A DNA stretch of 64,000 nucleotides from Spirochaetales bacterium (GTDB lineage: Bacteria; Spirochaetota; Spirochaetia; SZUA-6; DRHE01). A program made the position numbers and the translations under genes. Where the stretch lies: the NCBI GenBank assembly GCA_030604195.1, contig JAUVWI010000006.1:17994-81993 (forward strand). The letters run 5' to 3'. Below, piece by piece: positions 7,885-16,014 of this stretch; position 1 is the first letter of the stretch, and every line of letters begins with the position of its first letter. The notes under the pieces were generated by a model. That model made no database searches. It saw only the letters and a program-made list of their open reading frames with translations, and was not told the origin of the DNA.

Positions 7885-9173
7885 CAGCTCAACTCTTCAG
7901 CAGTTCTAAAAATTATCTCAAAAAGTTCTTCAAGATTATGCAGATCAACACTTGAGTAAGCTACCCGCAGGTATCTGTCCTGTATGGAGATCGTGCCGAT
8001 ACCCTGCTCCATGAGCAATTTCTTTCTTAATTTTTCAGCGCTGGAGCCCCCAAAGCGAAAAGTCATAAAGTAACCCGAATTAAAGGGCAGAGGCTCCAGT
8101 TTTGAGCCGGGTGACAGTCTTTCAATAATCTCTTTTACCTTTAAATACCTATCCCTGAGGATAACCAGGGCCGCTTTTTTCTCCTCTCGATGATCGGGGC
8201 TCTGCATAGCTCTTAAGAGCAGATTCTGAGTCAGGTTATTGGAGTTGGAAATACTCGCTCTGACAGCGCCCATTACCTTACTGATAAGGGCATCGTACTC
8301 CCCGGTTTTAAGGTTCTGCGAGGCAAAGGTGAGAAAACCCACCCGGAAACCCCAAACCAGCTCTTCTTTTGTGGCGCCATCGACCTTAACCGCCAGAATA
8401 TTCTCATGAAGAGATGCTAAAGAGGCAAAGAGTGATTCCTTATGTGTTTCCTCTTCATAAAAAAGTCCGAAATAGGCATCATCCGATACGCACAGGATAT
8501 TCAATCCCTTCTGGGCCTGTTCCTTAAGTAGTTGAACAAGGGCTCGGGCCTCCCATTCGGTGGGTGAATAACCGGTGGGGTTGTTGGGAAAGTTAAGCAT
8601 TAGAATCACTTTACCACCGGTAACCCTGTTTAAGGCATCCTTTAGACTCTCGATATTCAATCCCGCCTGCGGGTTAAAAAAGGGGAAGGTAGAGATACTC
8701 GCCCTGTTTCTCTCTTCAAAAATCAGGCGGTAATTACCCCAGAACATATCGGGAACAAGCACACAATCCCCGGGCCCGGCGAATAGATCAGCCAGCACGG
8801 AAATCCCATGGGTGAGCCCGCTTACAACCAGGGGCAGAGAAGTATTCTGTCCTGCCAGGCTGGGGTTTTTACGTATCATATCGTCGAGCCAGAGCTGCCG
8901 CAATTGCGGATTACCCGGGGTTGGCGCATAGGAAAAGATCTGCTCAGGGGGCAAATCCGGGATAAGCACCTTCAGGGAATTAATGTGCATGGGCTTCCCA
9001 CCCAGGGTAGCCATACCCACGGTAGCATTAAAACGGCTGGCATGTTTCTTGGCTTCCGCGGACTGAGACACAATGCCCTTGGGGAAATAGAAACGTTTGC
9101 CGAAATCGGAAAGCAGGCGAAAAATAACCGTTTCTTCTAAGGTTTTATTGAGTTCTGCAGCTAATGTATTCAT
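7881..9173 (-). CDS. PLP-dependent class I/II aminotransferase
   Basis: A fold-type I aminotransferase of 430 residues. Key blocks are the cofactor-binding NFPNNPTGYSPTE (~195-207), the DDAYFGLFYEE segment with the Asp and Tyr that hold the pyridine ring (~230-240), the Schiff-base lysine in KVDGATKEELVWGFRVGF (~262-279), and the C-terminal FNSGYFMTFRF where an Arg binds the substrate carboxylate. The substrate is not predictable; it is not near the his genes that lack hisC. Two tandem promoters end right at the ATG, and the proximal one predicts a leaderless mRNA. Confidence 0.85.
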   Translation of the reverse strand: MNTLAAELNKTLEETVIFRLLSDFGKRFYFPKGIVSQSAEAKKHASRFNATVGMATLGGKPMHINSLKVLIPDLPPEQIFSYAPTPGNPQLRQLWLDDMIRKNPSLAGQNTSLPLVVSGLTHGISVLADLFAGPGDCVLVPDMFWGNYRLIFEERNRASISTFPFFNPQAGLNIESLKDALNRVTGGKVILMLNFPNNPTGYSPTEWEARALVQLLKEQAQKGLNILCVSDDAYFGLFYEEETHKESLFASLASLHENILAVKVDGATKEELVWGFRVGFLTFASQNLKTGEYDALISKVMGAVRASISNSNNLTQNLLLRAMQSPDHREEKKAALVILRDRYLKVKEIIERLSPGSKLEPLPFNSGYFMTFRFGGSSAEKLRKKLLMEQGIGTISIQDRYLRVAYSSVDLHNLEELFEIIFRTAEELSC

Positions 9174-9179
9174 GCGCTG

Positions 9180-9237
9180 ATATTAATAATTGCAGTAAAA
9201 GATGTCAATTATTATTATTTGCGGTAAAAAATGTCAA
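9180..9237 (-). promoter_or_regulatory. Tandem duplicated promoters of the aminotransferase gene
   Basis: Two head-to-tail 29-base cassettes. Proximal: TTGACA (9208-9203), 17-base spacer, TAATAT (9185-9180). Distal: TTGACA (9237-9232), 17-base spacer, TAATAA (9214-9209). The spacers are near-identical (TCTTTTACTGCAATTAT and TTTTTTACCGCAAATAA), so one is a copy of the other. The proximal start point falls at or next to the ATG at 9173. Confidence 0.75.
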
Positions 9238-9239
9238 TT

Positions 9240-9263
9240 GAGCCGGCTCATGTGAGCCGGCTC
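9240..9263 (-). terminator. Strong hairpin after feoB
   Basis: GAGCCGGCTCA (9240-9250) and TGAGCCGGCTC (9253-9263) form a perfect 11-bp stem with a 2-base loop, 20 bases beyond the feoB stop. On the minus strand a T6 run follows about 9 bases later. It probably ends the feo transcript and insulates the aminotransferase promoters. Confidence 0.65.
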
Positions 9264-9282
9264 GTTAACTGGAAACTTTAGA

Positions 9283-11610
9283 TTACTCTGTAAGCTTATA
9301 TCTTACCTTTCTCCCTATTACTGCGAATAAGGCATAAATCGCAGCAATCATGATAATCGGAATGAGAATCCATATGAATTGATGTCCTACCGTTATCTGA
9401 AAAAATAGAGTGGCCACGATCCAGGCCAGTACGGTTAGGTAGGCCATGGAAAGCCAACCGTAACCCTTTCCGATCTCCCTGACTATCGCACCTAATGCGG
9501 CAATACATGGAAAATAGATAAGGATAAACAGCAGGTAGGCATAGGCCTGGGCTCCGCCGTAGGTAAAACGTGAACGCATGGCAGAAAATATCTGATCATC
9601 AGTTTCAATCTCTTCAGCAACAGCTTCTTCATCTCCGCTTATCATACTCATGCCCATCGGGTCCGACAGAGTGCCGAAGATGCCGGAGAGTCCTTCCGGA
9701 ATGGAAGCAAAGGCCTCACCTATACCCACCCAGAACTCAAAGGCCTCCTCCCCTTCGGCTTCTCCTTCTTCCGCAGCTCTATCTATCTGGCTGTACAGAC
9801 TATTCAGAGTACCGACAACCGCCTCTTTGGCGAATAAACCGGTAAAAATCGATACTGTTGCCGGCCAGTTGTCCTGCTCAATGCCCATGGGCATGAATAC
9901 GGGGGTAATGGCTCTGCCGACACCGGCAAGAACAGAATTAGGAGAATCTTCATTGCCAAAAGTGCCGTCTGTGCCAAGGGAGTTGAGAAAGCTTAAAATG
10001 GCAACTACAAACACGATTACAATACCGGCCCGCCGCATAAAAATCTTCAAACGGTTCCAGGTATGGATCATGATATGTCTGAACCGCGGGGCATGGTATG
10101 GGGGAAGTTCCATAATAAAAGGTGATGCTTCTCCCTTAAGAAGGGTGCTCTTCATTAGAAGACCGGTCAGCACGGCCAGTACAATCCCGGCTATATAAAT
10201 TGAAAAAACAATGCTTCCTGCAGCATTCGGGAAAAACGCGGCGGCAAACAGGGCATAGACCGGCAGCCGGGCGCCGCAGGACATGAAAGGCGTCATGAAT
10301 ACAGTTAAATAGCGGTCTTTTTTATTTTCCAGTGTGCGGGTTGCCATAACCGCCGGAATGGTGCAGCCGAAACCCACGATCATGGGTATAAAGGATTTCC
10401 CGGGAAGTCCGATCCAGCGCATAAAACGGTCCATAACAAAAGCAGCCCTGGACATGTAGCCGGAATCTTCCAATAGCGAGAGCATGAGGAACATGGTGAA
10501 AATAATCGGGATAAAGGTGGCCACGGTTTGAATTCCTGCTCCTATTCCTCCGGCAACAATGGTAACGAGCCACTGCGGAGCGCCGGCGCTGCTAAGTAAA
10601 ACACCTAATCCGTCAACAAAAATAGTGCCGAAAAAGATATCGAAAAAGTCTATAAAGGCCCCTCCTACATTAATGGTCACCCAGAATACAAGGTACATAA
10701 CGGCCAAAAAAATTGGTATGCCCAATATCCTGTTCATTATTACCTTATCCGCCTTATCAGTTGCGAATATCCGGTCTTTACGCAGCTTGACCACCTTATT
10801 AATAATTCCGTGGATAAAGCCATATTTGTAATCGGCCAACACTATATCAGCGGATTCCTTTAATGTTTTTTCTATTCCAGCCAGGGCCTGCTGAATTTCC
10901 AGAGCCTTTAGCGCGCCTGCCTGCTGCACCTTATCAGTTATCCATTCATCCTGCTCCAGGACTTTTATAGCCATCCACCGTTCATCCGCGCCAATCCGGT
11001 TTGCCGGATTGGCAAGGCTCGGAGCCCACTTTTCAATTACATCTTCCAGCTCATTCGGATACTCTATCAGATTCTCTGAGATTGTCCCTGCTTCCAGGTT
11101 AGCAAGTATCGCTTCATTAACACGATCGATATCCTTGGTGTTGATAGCGCTTATTCCTACTGCAGGGTAGCCCAGGACCCTGGACAGCATTTCCACATCA
11201 ATGCTTATATCCCTTTTCTCAGCTAAGTCCATCATGTTCAGCACCACCAGAACCGGTACCTTCATCTCTATCAAATGTGTGGTCAGGTAAAGGTTCCGTT
11301 CCAGATTGGTAGCATCTATAATGTTGATTACCAGGTCCGGCTCACCGCTTAAAAGATAATCCCTGGTTATCTTTTCATCCTCAGAGAAAGCGGTAAGAGC
11401 ATAAATCCCGGGAAGATCGACAAAATTTACAGAATTATCTCCCAACCGGACAGTTCCCTCTTTTTTCTCTACTGTGACACCCGGCCAGTTGCCTATGCGC
11501 TGTTTTCCACCGGTAAGCCCGTTAAACAGGGTTGTCTTGCCGCAATTCGGGTTACCGACCACAGCAATGGTAACCGGTTTAACGGAAACAGTAACATTTT
11601 CACTTTTCAT
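9283..11610 (-). CDS. feoB: Ferrous iron transporter FeoB
   Basis: FeoB imports Fe(II) across the inner membrane, controlled by an N-terminal G domain. The start is set at ATG 11610 (MKSENV), which has AGGAGG seven bases upstream and overlaps the end of feoA; an in-frame start at 11640 lacks such a site. G1 is GNPNCGKTT, the switch region GNWPGVTVEKKEG, G3 DLPGIYAL, G4 NMMDLAEK. The C-terminal half carries two Gate-type membrane blocks with the Cys in VGFGCTIPAVMATRTLE and MTPFMSCGARLPVYALF. Length (775) is normal. It is the last gene of dtxR-feoA2-feoA-feoB. Confidence 0.96.
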   Translation of the reverse strand: MKSENVTVSVKPVTIAVVGNPNCGKTTLFNGLTGGKQRIGNWPGVTVEKKEGTVRLGDNSVNFVDLPGIYALTAFSEDEKITRDYLLSGEPDLVINIIDATNLERNLYLTTHLIEMKVPVLVVLNMMDLAEKRDISIDVEMLSRVLGYPAVGISAINTKDIDRVNEAILANLEAGTISENLIEYPNELEDVIEKWAPSLANPANRIGADERWMAIKVLEQDEWITDKVQQAGALKALEIQQALAGIEKTLKESADIVLADYKYGFIHGIINKVVKLRKDRIFATDKADKVIMNRILGIPIFLAVMYLVFWVTINVGGAFIDFFDIFFGTIFVDGLGVLLSSAGAPQWLVTIVAGGIGAGIQTVATFIPIIFTMFLMLSLLEDSGYMSRAAFVMDRFMRWIGLPGKSFIPMIVGFGCTIPAVMATRTLENKKDRYLTVFMTPFMSCGARLPVYALFAAAFFPNAAGSIVFSIYIAGIVLAVLTGLLMKSTLLKGEASPFIMELPPYHAPRFRHIMIHTWNRLKIFMRRAGIVIVFVVAILSFLNSLGTDGTFGNEDSPNSVLAGVGRAITPVFMPMGIEQDNWPATVSIFTGLFAKEAVVGTLNSLYSQIDRAAEEGEAEGEEAFEFWVGIGEAFASIPEGLSGIFGTLSDPMGMSMISGDEEAVAEEIETDDQIFSAMRSRFTYGGAQAYAYLLFILIYFPCIAALGAIVREIGKGYGWLSMAYLTVLAWIVATLFFQITVGHQFIWILIPIIMIAAIYALFAVIGRKVRYKLTE

Positions 11611-11851
11611 CCTTCCCCTCCTTCTTGACTTGTAACACATCGGCTTCAGCTTTACGCAATGAAAGATTGAAACCCCTCACTTCCACCTCCACCGGATCAC
11701 CAAACGGAGCCAGTTTCAATAGTTTTAATTCCGTGCCCCTGGTTAAACCCATGGCGAGCAGCTTGCTGCGGTATGCCGGATCTCTAGAATCGTAGCCCAC
11801 AATTTCAGCGCTCTCGCCTACCTTAAGGTCCTTGATTTTAATTGATGACAT
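11600..11851 (-). CDS. feoA: FeoA-domain protein (SH3-like), first feoB partner
   Basis: An 83-residue SH3-like FeoA protein that assists FeoB at the cytoplasmic face. Core features are LKVGESAEIVGYDSRD, the conserved KLLAMGLTRGTELKLLKLAPFGDPVEVEVRG split over residues ~30-60, and LSLRKAEADVLQV near the end. It overlaps feoB by about 11 bases. Two DtxR-like palindromes (11900-11927) lie 50-75 bases upstream of its ATG, so it may have its own iron-responsive promoter in addition to readthrough from feoA2. Confidence 0.92.
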   Translation of the reverse strand: MSSIKIKDLKVGESAEIVGYDSRDPAYRSKLLAMGLTRGTELKLLKLAPFGDPVEVEVRGFNLSLRKAEADVLQVKKEGKDEK

Positions 11852-11899
11852 GATTGCCTCCTTTATAATTAAATTTTAGACCCTTCGTATTATATTAGA

Positions 11900-11927
11900 T
11901 TAGTATAACTAAATTAGATATACCTAA
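11900..11927 (-). promoter_or_regulatory. Two adjacent DtxR-like operators before feoA
   Basis: TTAGTATAACTAA (11900-11912) and TTAGATATACCTAA (11914-11927) are near-perfect palindromes sharing the TTAG...CTAA arms typical of DtxR/IdeR-family sites. They abut and lie in the gap between feoA2 and feoA. A related site precedes feoA2. The regulator is presumably the DtxR protein encoded at 12296-12754. Confidence 0.6.
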
Positions 11928-11944
11928 TTTTTAGTATAAAAAAA

Positions 11945-12190
11945 TTACCCGACCATAATCCTATGGGCCATTCCCCTTCCCAGCATGATCCGTGTATCAA
12001 AAATACCCACAACCATGGGCCCACCATTCGGATTGTTTATTACTTCAATTTCCATACCCGGAACCAGCCCCATGTCTACCAGCTTCCTTCTAAATCCATG
12101 GCCACCATGGATTGCCTTTATACGTACTCTTCTACCCCGTTCAGCCATTATCAAAGGCATCAGATTACTCCCTGATTTTGAGTTGTTCAT
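11945..12190 (-). CDS. Second FeoA-domain protein
   Basis: An 81-residue FeoA paralogue, different from the first. It has RVRIKAIHGGHGFRRKLVDMGL followed by VPGMEIEVINNPNGGPMVVGI and a C-terminal IMLGRGMAHRIMV. The HGFRRKL and MGLxPGMEIEV blocks are characteristic of the longer FeoA class. The start is taken at ATG 12190; a TTG at 12202 is in frame. No strong Shine-Dalgarno is visible. It is separated from feoA by 93 bases that hold DtxR-like sites. Tandem divergent FeoA proteins are known in some anaerobes; whether both bind FeoB is unknown. Confidence 0.88.
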   Translation of the reverse strand: MNNSKSGSNLMPLIMAERGRRVRIKAIHGGHGFRRKLVDMGLVPGMEIEVINNPNGGPMVVGIFDTRIMLGRGMAHRIMVG

Positions 12191-12213
12191 TTTGTTAACC
12201 AACCCTAATATTA

Positions 12214-12227
12214 TATGGTATAACTAA
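12214..12227 (-). promoter_or_regulatory. DtxR-like operator before feoA2
   Basis: TATGGTATAACTAA resembles the two sites before feoA (shared GTATAACTAA half with 11900-11912). It lies about 24 bases upstream of the feoA2 ATG, where it would cover a promoter. Confidence 0.5.
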
Positions 12228-12295
12228 TTCTGTCAATACTTTTTAAGAAATAAAATAACGACTACTAACACTGGTATGACGGCCATGTGATATAT

Positions 12296-12754
12296 TCAGC
12301 TCGCTGTTCCTTCAATATGCTCTTTCCATGCTTTATGACTTATTTTTCCTGATTCCATCATACCCCTTTCGAATAAGTCGATCAGCCTTGTCATTCTTTT
12401 TACCGTATCACAATCTATTGCATGCTCCATTTTACAGGCCATATCCTGAGCCCTTCCATTTGGAATAAGCAGAATGGTCTCTAAAAAACGTGTCAGGGTT
12501 TGATGCTTGTTTAATATCTTTTTAGAGATTTTAAGGCCCTCTTTAGTCAGGCTTATAAAGGAATTTTTTTCATAGTTTATTAAACTTTTTTCTCTTAATA
12601 CCTTTAACGCTCCGGTTACAGACGGCATTTTTACTTGTAGAGTTTGAGCAATATCTTTTACCCGGGCGACCCTGTTAGCCTTTTCCAGGTTCATAATTGC
12701 TTCCAGGTAATCTTCCATGTTTGAGGTTAATTTACTTTCGTTTTTAGTTTTCAT
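12296..12754 (-). CDS. DtxR-family metal-dependent repressor
   Basis: A 152-residue regulator with a winged helix (NMEDYLEAIMNLEKANRVARVKD split over residues 12-34, recognition helix around MPSVTGALKVL) and a dimerisation/metal domain (HQTLTRFLETILL, then MACKMEHAIDCDTVKRM). The His and Glu of the metal sites are in place: H near LNKHQ, and the C-x2-E-H-type MACKMEHAID. It lacks the C-terminal SH3 (FeoA-like) domain of long DtxR/IdeR proteins and so belongs to the short MntR/TroR-like class. Directly upstream of the feo genes, it is most likely their Fe(II) or Mn(II) repressor. Confidence 0.88.
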   Translation of the reverse strand: MKTKNESKLTSNMEDYLEAIMNLEKANRVARVKDIAQTLQVKMPSVTGALKVLREKSLINYEKNSFISLTKEGLKISKKILNKHQTLTRFLETILLIPNGRAQDMACKMEHAIDCDTVKRMTRLIDLFERGMMESGKISHKAWKEHIEGTAS

Positions 12755-12875
12755 AATATCAGTTTAACTACTTAATACAAAGAAAACAACTAACTTTATA
12801 AGAAATCCCTAATTCATTCAGGCTTTGTACTTTTTACACAATCATGAAGGCTCTATTGCTAATATTAGTATAGAT

Positions 12876-14099
12876 TCATTTTCTTCTGCCCCAAAGCTCT
12901 TTTTTAATATCGGAAATTGTCAGCCCCTTTTTCGCCATCAGAACCATTACAAAATAGGTTAAATCCGCAACCTCCCAGATCAGGTTGGCTTCATCAGTGC
13001 TGGTCACAACCTCTTCCGCCTCTTCTAAAATCTTGTCCATAATATTTTTATCTTCTGCAGCGATCCTCGAAGTGTACGATTTTTCTGAAGGGTTATAGAT
13101 TCTTTCTTTTATTACTTCATAAAGCTGCTCAAGGCTGAATTCCTGGTCACCGAAACAGGAGTATCTGTCCAGATGGCAGGCGTTGTTATTTTGCCGCACA
13201 TGGAATAGCAGGGAGTCTCTGTCGCAATCATAGCGGGCTTTCAGCAGTTGCTGGTTATTTCCCGATGTCTCGCCCTTGGTCCAGAGTTTATTCCTGCTCC
13301 TGCTGAAATAGGTTGCCTCTCCGGTGTTCAGTGCCTTTGCAAGTGATTCCTTTGAGGAATAGGCAAGCATCAGAACCTGGCCCATTTCATCCTGAACTAC
13401 GGTAGGTATCAGACCTGTGCTCCTTTCGAAATCGAGAACCCCGGTAAATGCCCCGGTAAGATCAATCTTTCCGGTATACACAGCCATTCCGACCTGGGAG
13501 TTCACATCCATCCCCTCGAGCACCGCGATCTCGTCGACTGTTGTAATCCCACCTGCGAATGTAATTTTGAGGCCGGTGTTTTCCCTGAGCGCTTTAAGGG
13601 TCTCTAATCTGCACCCCTGCATAAGACCCTCTCTGTCGATATCCGTATAGAGAATTTCACTGCAGTAGGGCTCAATTTCCTTGAGCTTCTGAAGAGGGGT
13701 TTGACCTGTGGAGCTGGTCCAGCCTCTATCCACTACAAAATCGCCCCTGCTGTCCAGAGCTGCTATCAGCCTTGATTTCGGAAGCTGTTTCATAAAAGCA
13801 GGTTGAGCTCTGGTTCCGATAATAATTTTTCCGGCTCCCGCTTTGAGCAGTTGTTCAGCCTTTTCCACGGTGCGAATCCCGCCTCCGACCCGGCAGTCAA
13901 AACATCTGCACAATTTTTTAATAATTTCCAGGTTGTCGCCCTTTCCAAGCGCTGAATCAAGATCGATCACGGCAATTTCTCCGTAACGGGCAAATTTCTC
14001 TGCCAGTTCAAAAATATTTTCTTTTTCAAGGACCTTTTCCGTGCCCCCTCTTAATTGAACGGCTTTTGCTTCCATAATATCTATGCTTGGTATTATCAT
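12876..14099 (-). CDS. HisA-HisI-HisE trifunctional fusion
   Basis: Three histidine enzymes in one 407-residue chain. Residues 1-~220 are HisA (ProFAR isomerase): [18 protein letters not shown] with the catalytic Asp, and a second Asp in [12 protein letters not shown]. Residues ~228-325 are HisI (PRA-cyclohydrolase): [46 protein letters not shown] and the metal Cys pair in [10 protein letters not shown]. Residues ~325-405 are HisE (PRA-pyrophosphatase): [20 protein letters not shown] and [13 protein letters not shown]. HisI-HisE fusions are common, but adding HisA is unusual. No frameshift separates the parts. Its ATG overlaps the hisF stop by 4 bases. Last gene of the operon. Confidence 0.93.
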   Translation of the reverse strand: MIIPSIDIMEAKAVQLRGGTEKVLEKENIFELAEKFARYGEIAVIDLDSALGKGDNLEIIKKLCRCFDCRVGGGIRTVEKAEQLLKAGAGKIIIGTRAQPAFMKQLPKSRLIAALDSRGDFVVDRGWTSSTGQTPLQKLKEIEPYCSEILYTDIDREGLMQGCRLETLKALRENTGLKITFAGGITTVDEIAVLEGMDVNSQVGMAVYTGKIDLTGAFTGVLDFERSTGLIPTVVQDEMGQVLMLAYSSKESLAKALNTGEATYFSRSRNKLWTKGETSGNNQQLLKARYDCDRDSLLFHVRQNNNACHLDRYSCFGDQEFSLEQLYEVIKERIYNPSEKSYTSRIAAEDKNIMDKILEEAEEVVTSTDEANLIWEVADLTYFVMVLMAKKGLTISDIKKELWGRRK

Positions 14100-14851
14100 A
14101 TTCTAACCTCGATATGTTTGGATAATAAAAAATCTTTCACTTCCTCGACAGTATATTTACCGTAATGGAAAATGGACGCCGCAAGAGCTCCATCGGCTCT
14201 ACCGTGGATGAAAACCCGGGCAAGGCTTTCAGGCGAACAGGCTCCTCCTGAGGCAATCACAGGGATATTTACCAGTCCTGAGATTGCAGCCGTCAATTCG
14301 ATATCGTAACCGGCTTTTGTACCATCCCGGTCCATCGATGTGATAAGTATTTCCCCGGCTCCAAGTTTTTCAACTTTCCCGGCCCATTCAAGTGCATCGA
14401 TACCTGTGGGTTCCCTGCCCCCTTTGATGTATACTTCCCAGCTATTCTCTTTTTTCTTTGCATCGATTGCTGCGACAATGCACTGGGTTCCAAATTGCTC
14501 TGCTGCTTCAAAAATAACTTCCGGTTTTTTTACCGCGGTTGTGTTAAGAGTAACCTTATCGGCTCCTGCTTTCAGCAGATCACGTATATCCCGGATGTTA
14601 CGAATTCCACCTCCCACCGTAAAGGGAATAAAAACTTGTTCTGCAACCCGGCGAACGATTTCGAGCATAATTCCTCGTTTTTCCACCGAAGCGGTAATGT
14701 CCAGAAAAACAAGCTCGTCAGCACCCTGGGCATTGTATTTACGGGCAAGTTCTACCGGATCGCCGGCATCTCTTAAGTCGGTAAAGTTCGTGCCTTTTAC
14801 GACTCTTCCCTCTTTTACATCGAGGCAGGGAATGATCCGTTTAGCTAACAT
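14096..14851 (-). CDS. hisF: Imidazole glycerol phosphate synthase cyclase subunit HisF
   Basis: HisF condenses ammonia from HisH with PRFAR to give imidazole glycerol phosphate and AICAR. The (beta/alpha)8 barrel shows the N-terminal [19 protein letters not shown] with catalytic Asp, the LDITAS strand, FTVGGGIRN, the second Asp in AAIDAKK and the phosphate loop IASGGACS. The start is set at ATG 14851, eight bases after AAGGAGG; a GTG at 14860 is in frame but leaves the site unused. It overlaps hisH by 7 bases and hisA/IE by 4. Confidence 0.95.
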   Translation of the reverse strand: MLAKRIIPCLDVKEGRVVKGTNFTDLRDAGDPVELARKYNAQGADELVFLDITASVEKRGIMLEIVRRVAEQVFIPFTVGGGIRNIRDIRDLLKAGADKVTLNTTAVKKPEVIFEAAEQFGTQCIVAAIDAKKKENSWEVYIKGGREPTGIDALEWAGKVEKLGAGEILITSMDRDGTKAGYDIELTAAISGLVNIPVIASGGACSPESLARVFIHGRADGALAASIFHYGKYTVEEVKDFLLSKHIEVRI

Positions 14852-15426
14852 GCAAGCCACCTCCTTAAAAACTCAAGTCCAAAAGGCCCGCTCTTTTCAG
14901 GGTGGTACTGCACGGCTGTTATCTTTTCCCGGCGGACTCCACTCACGAACAGGCCGTTGTAATCGGTCCGGGCTGCTACGATTTCATAGTCTTTGGGGTT
15001 GACGAAATAGGAATTAACAAAATAGGCGTATCCTTCTTCAAAAAGCCCCTTCTGCACGGGTATAACTTTGTTCCAGCCTGTATGCGGCACTTTTCCCTGT
15101 TTATACCTGGTTACAGTACCCTTAAATATTCCCAATCCTTGCACACCCGGGCTCTCCTCGCTATTATCGAACAGAGCCTGCAATCCAAGGCATATACCCA
15201 GGAGAGGAATGCCTTTTTCCACGGCAATCCTGACTGCAGCATCGAGCTCACTGTTCTTCATATTCATCATCATTGCCCCGAACGAGCCGACACCTGGGAA
15301 GATTATCCTCTCTGCATTAATGATAACATCCGGTTTATCCGAAATCTCAGCCTGTACTCCAAGATAGTGCAGAGCGTTTTTTACGCTCATAAGGTTCCCC
15401 GCTCCATAGTCTAATATTACAGTCAT
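14845..15426 (-). CDS. hisH: Imidazole glycerol phosphate synthase glutaminase subunit HisH
   Basis: The class I glutamine amidotransferase that feeds ammonia to HisF. The nucleophile is in [15 protein letters not shown] (Cys ~80), and the His-Glu pair is in [16 protein letters not shown] near the C terminus. The N-terminal [16 protein letters not shown] and the oxyanion region [11 protein letters not shown] match the family. Length (193) is normal. It begins directly after the hisB stop and overlaps hisF, consistent with a 1:1 complex made by coupled translation. Confidence 0.95.
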   Translation of the reverse strand: MTVILDYGAGNLMSVKNALHYLGVQAEISDKPDVIINAERIIFPGVGSFGAMMMNMKNSELDAAVRIAVEKGIPLLGICLGLQALFDNSEESPGVQGLGIFKGTVTRYKQGKVPHTGWNKVIPVQKGLFEEGYAYFVNSYFVNPKDYEIVAARTDYNGLFVSGVRREKITAVQYHPEKSGPFGLEFLRRWLAC

Positions 15427-16014
15427 TTACAGCGCTCCTTTTGTGGAGGGTATTTTGCCGGTTGCCCTGGGATCAAGAGAGCAGGCCATTTTCATGGCTC
15501 TGGCAAATGCCTTGAACACCGCCTCTATCTTGTGATGGTCGCTCCGGCCTTCGATGATTTTTACCACGATGTTTGCATTGAGATTGACTGCAAATGCCTG
15601 AAAAAAGTCCTCGATCAGGTCGGTTTCAAGCTGCCCGCAGAACCGACTTCTGAATTCAGCATCGAATTGGAGGTATGGCCTGCCGCCGATGTCAACGGCA
15701 ACAAGCGCGAGCGCCTCATCCATTGGTAAAATAAAATATCCGGCTCGGTTTATTCCCTTCAGGTCACCAAGAGCCTTTTTGAAGGCCTGGCCGAGGACAA
15801 TACCGCAGTCCTCTATTGTGTGGTGCTGATCAACCTGCATGTCTCCTGCAGCGGAGACAGTGAGGTCGAATAGACCATGTTTTGAAAAAGTTTCAAGCAT
15901 GTGGGAAAAAAAGGCAACAGGAGTATCAATTCTGTATTCTCCGGTCCCGTCTATATTTATACTTGCTGATATCCGGGTTTCCTCTGTCTCTCTATTAACT
16001 TCCGCAGTTCTCAT
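15427..16014 (-). CDS. hisB: Imidazoleglycerol-phosphate dehydratase HisB
   Basis: The monofunctional 195-residue dehydratase that makes imidazole-acetol phosphate. It has the two metal-binding repeats: DQHHTIEDCGIVLGQAF (residues ~62-78) and EGRSDHHKIEAVFKAFARA (~159-177), plus FFSHMLETFSKHGLFDL. It lacks the phosphatase domain of the E. coli bifunctional enzyme, so histidinol phosphate must be dephosphorylated by another protein, perhaps the HAD protein upstream. Its ATG overlaps the HAD stop (ATGA, 16011-16014). Confidence 0.95.
   Translation of the reverse strand: MRTAEVNRETEETRISASINIDGTGEYRIDTPVAFFSHMLETFSKHGLFDLTVSAAGDMQVDQHHTIEDCGIVLGQAFKKALGDLKGINRAGYFILPMDEALALVAVDIGGRPYLQFDAEFRSRFCGQLETDLIEDFFQAFAVNLNANIVVKIIEGRSDHHKIEAVFKAFARAMKMACSLDPRATGKIPSTKGAL

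Noticed and set aside
14340..15002. 220-codon open frame on the plus strand
   Set aside because: Antisense to hisF and hisH, which have full family motifs; its translation is Ser/Pro-rich and typical of a shadow frame.
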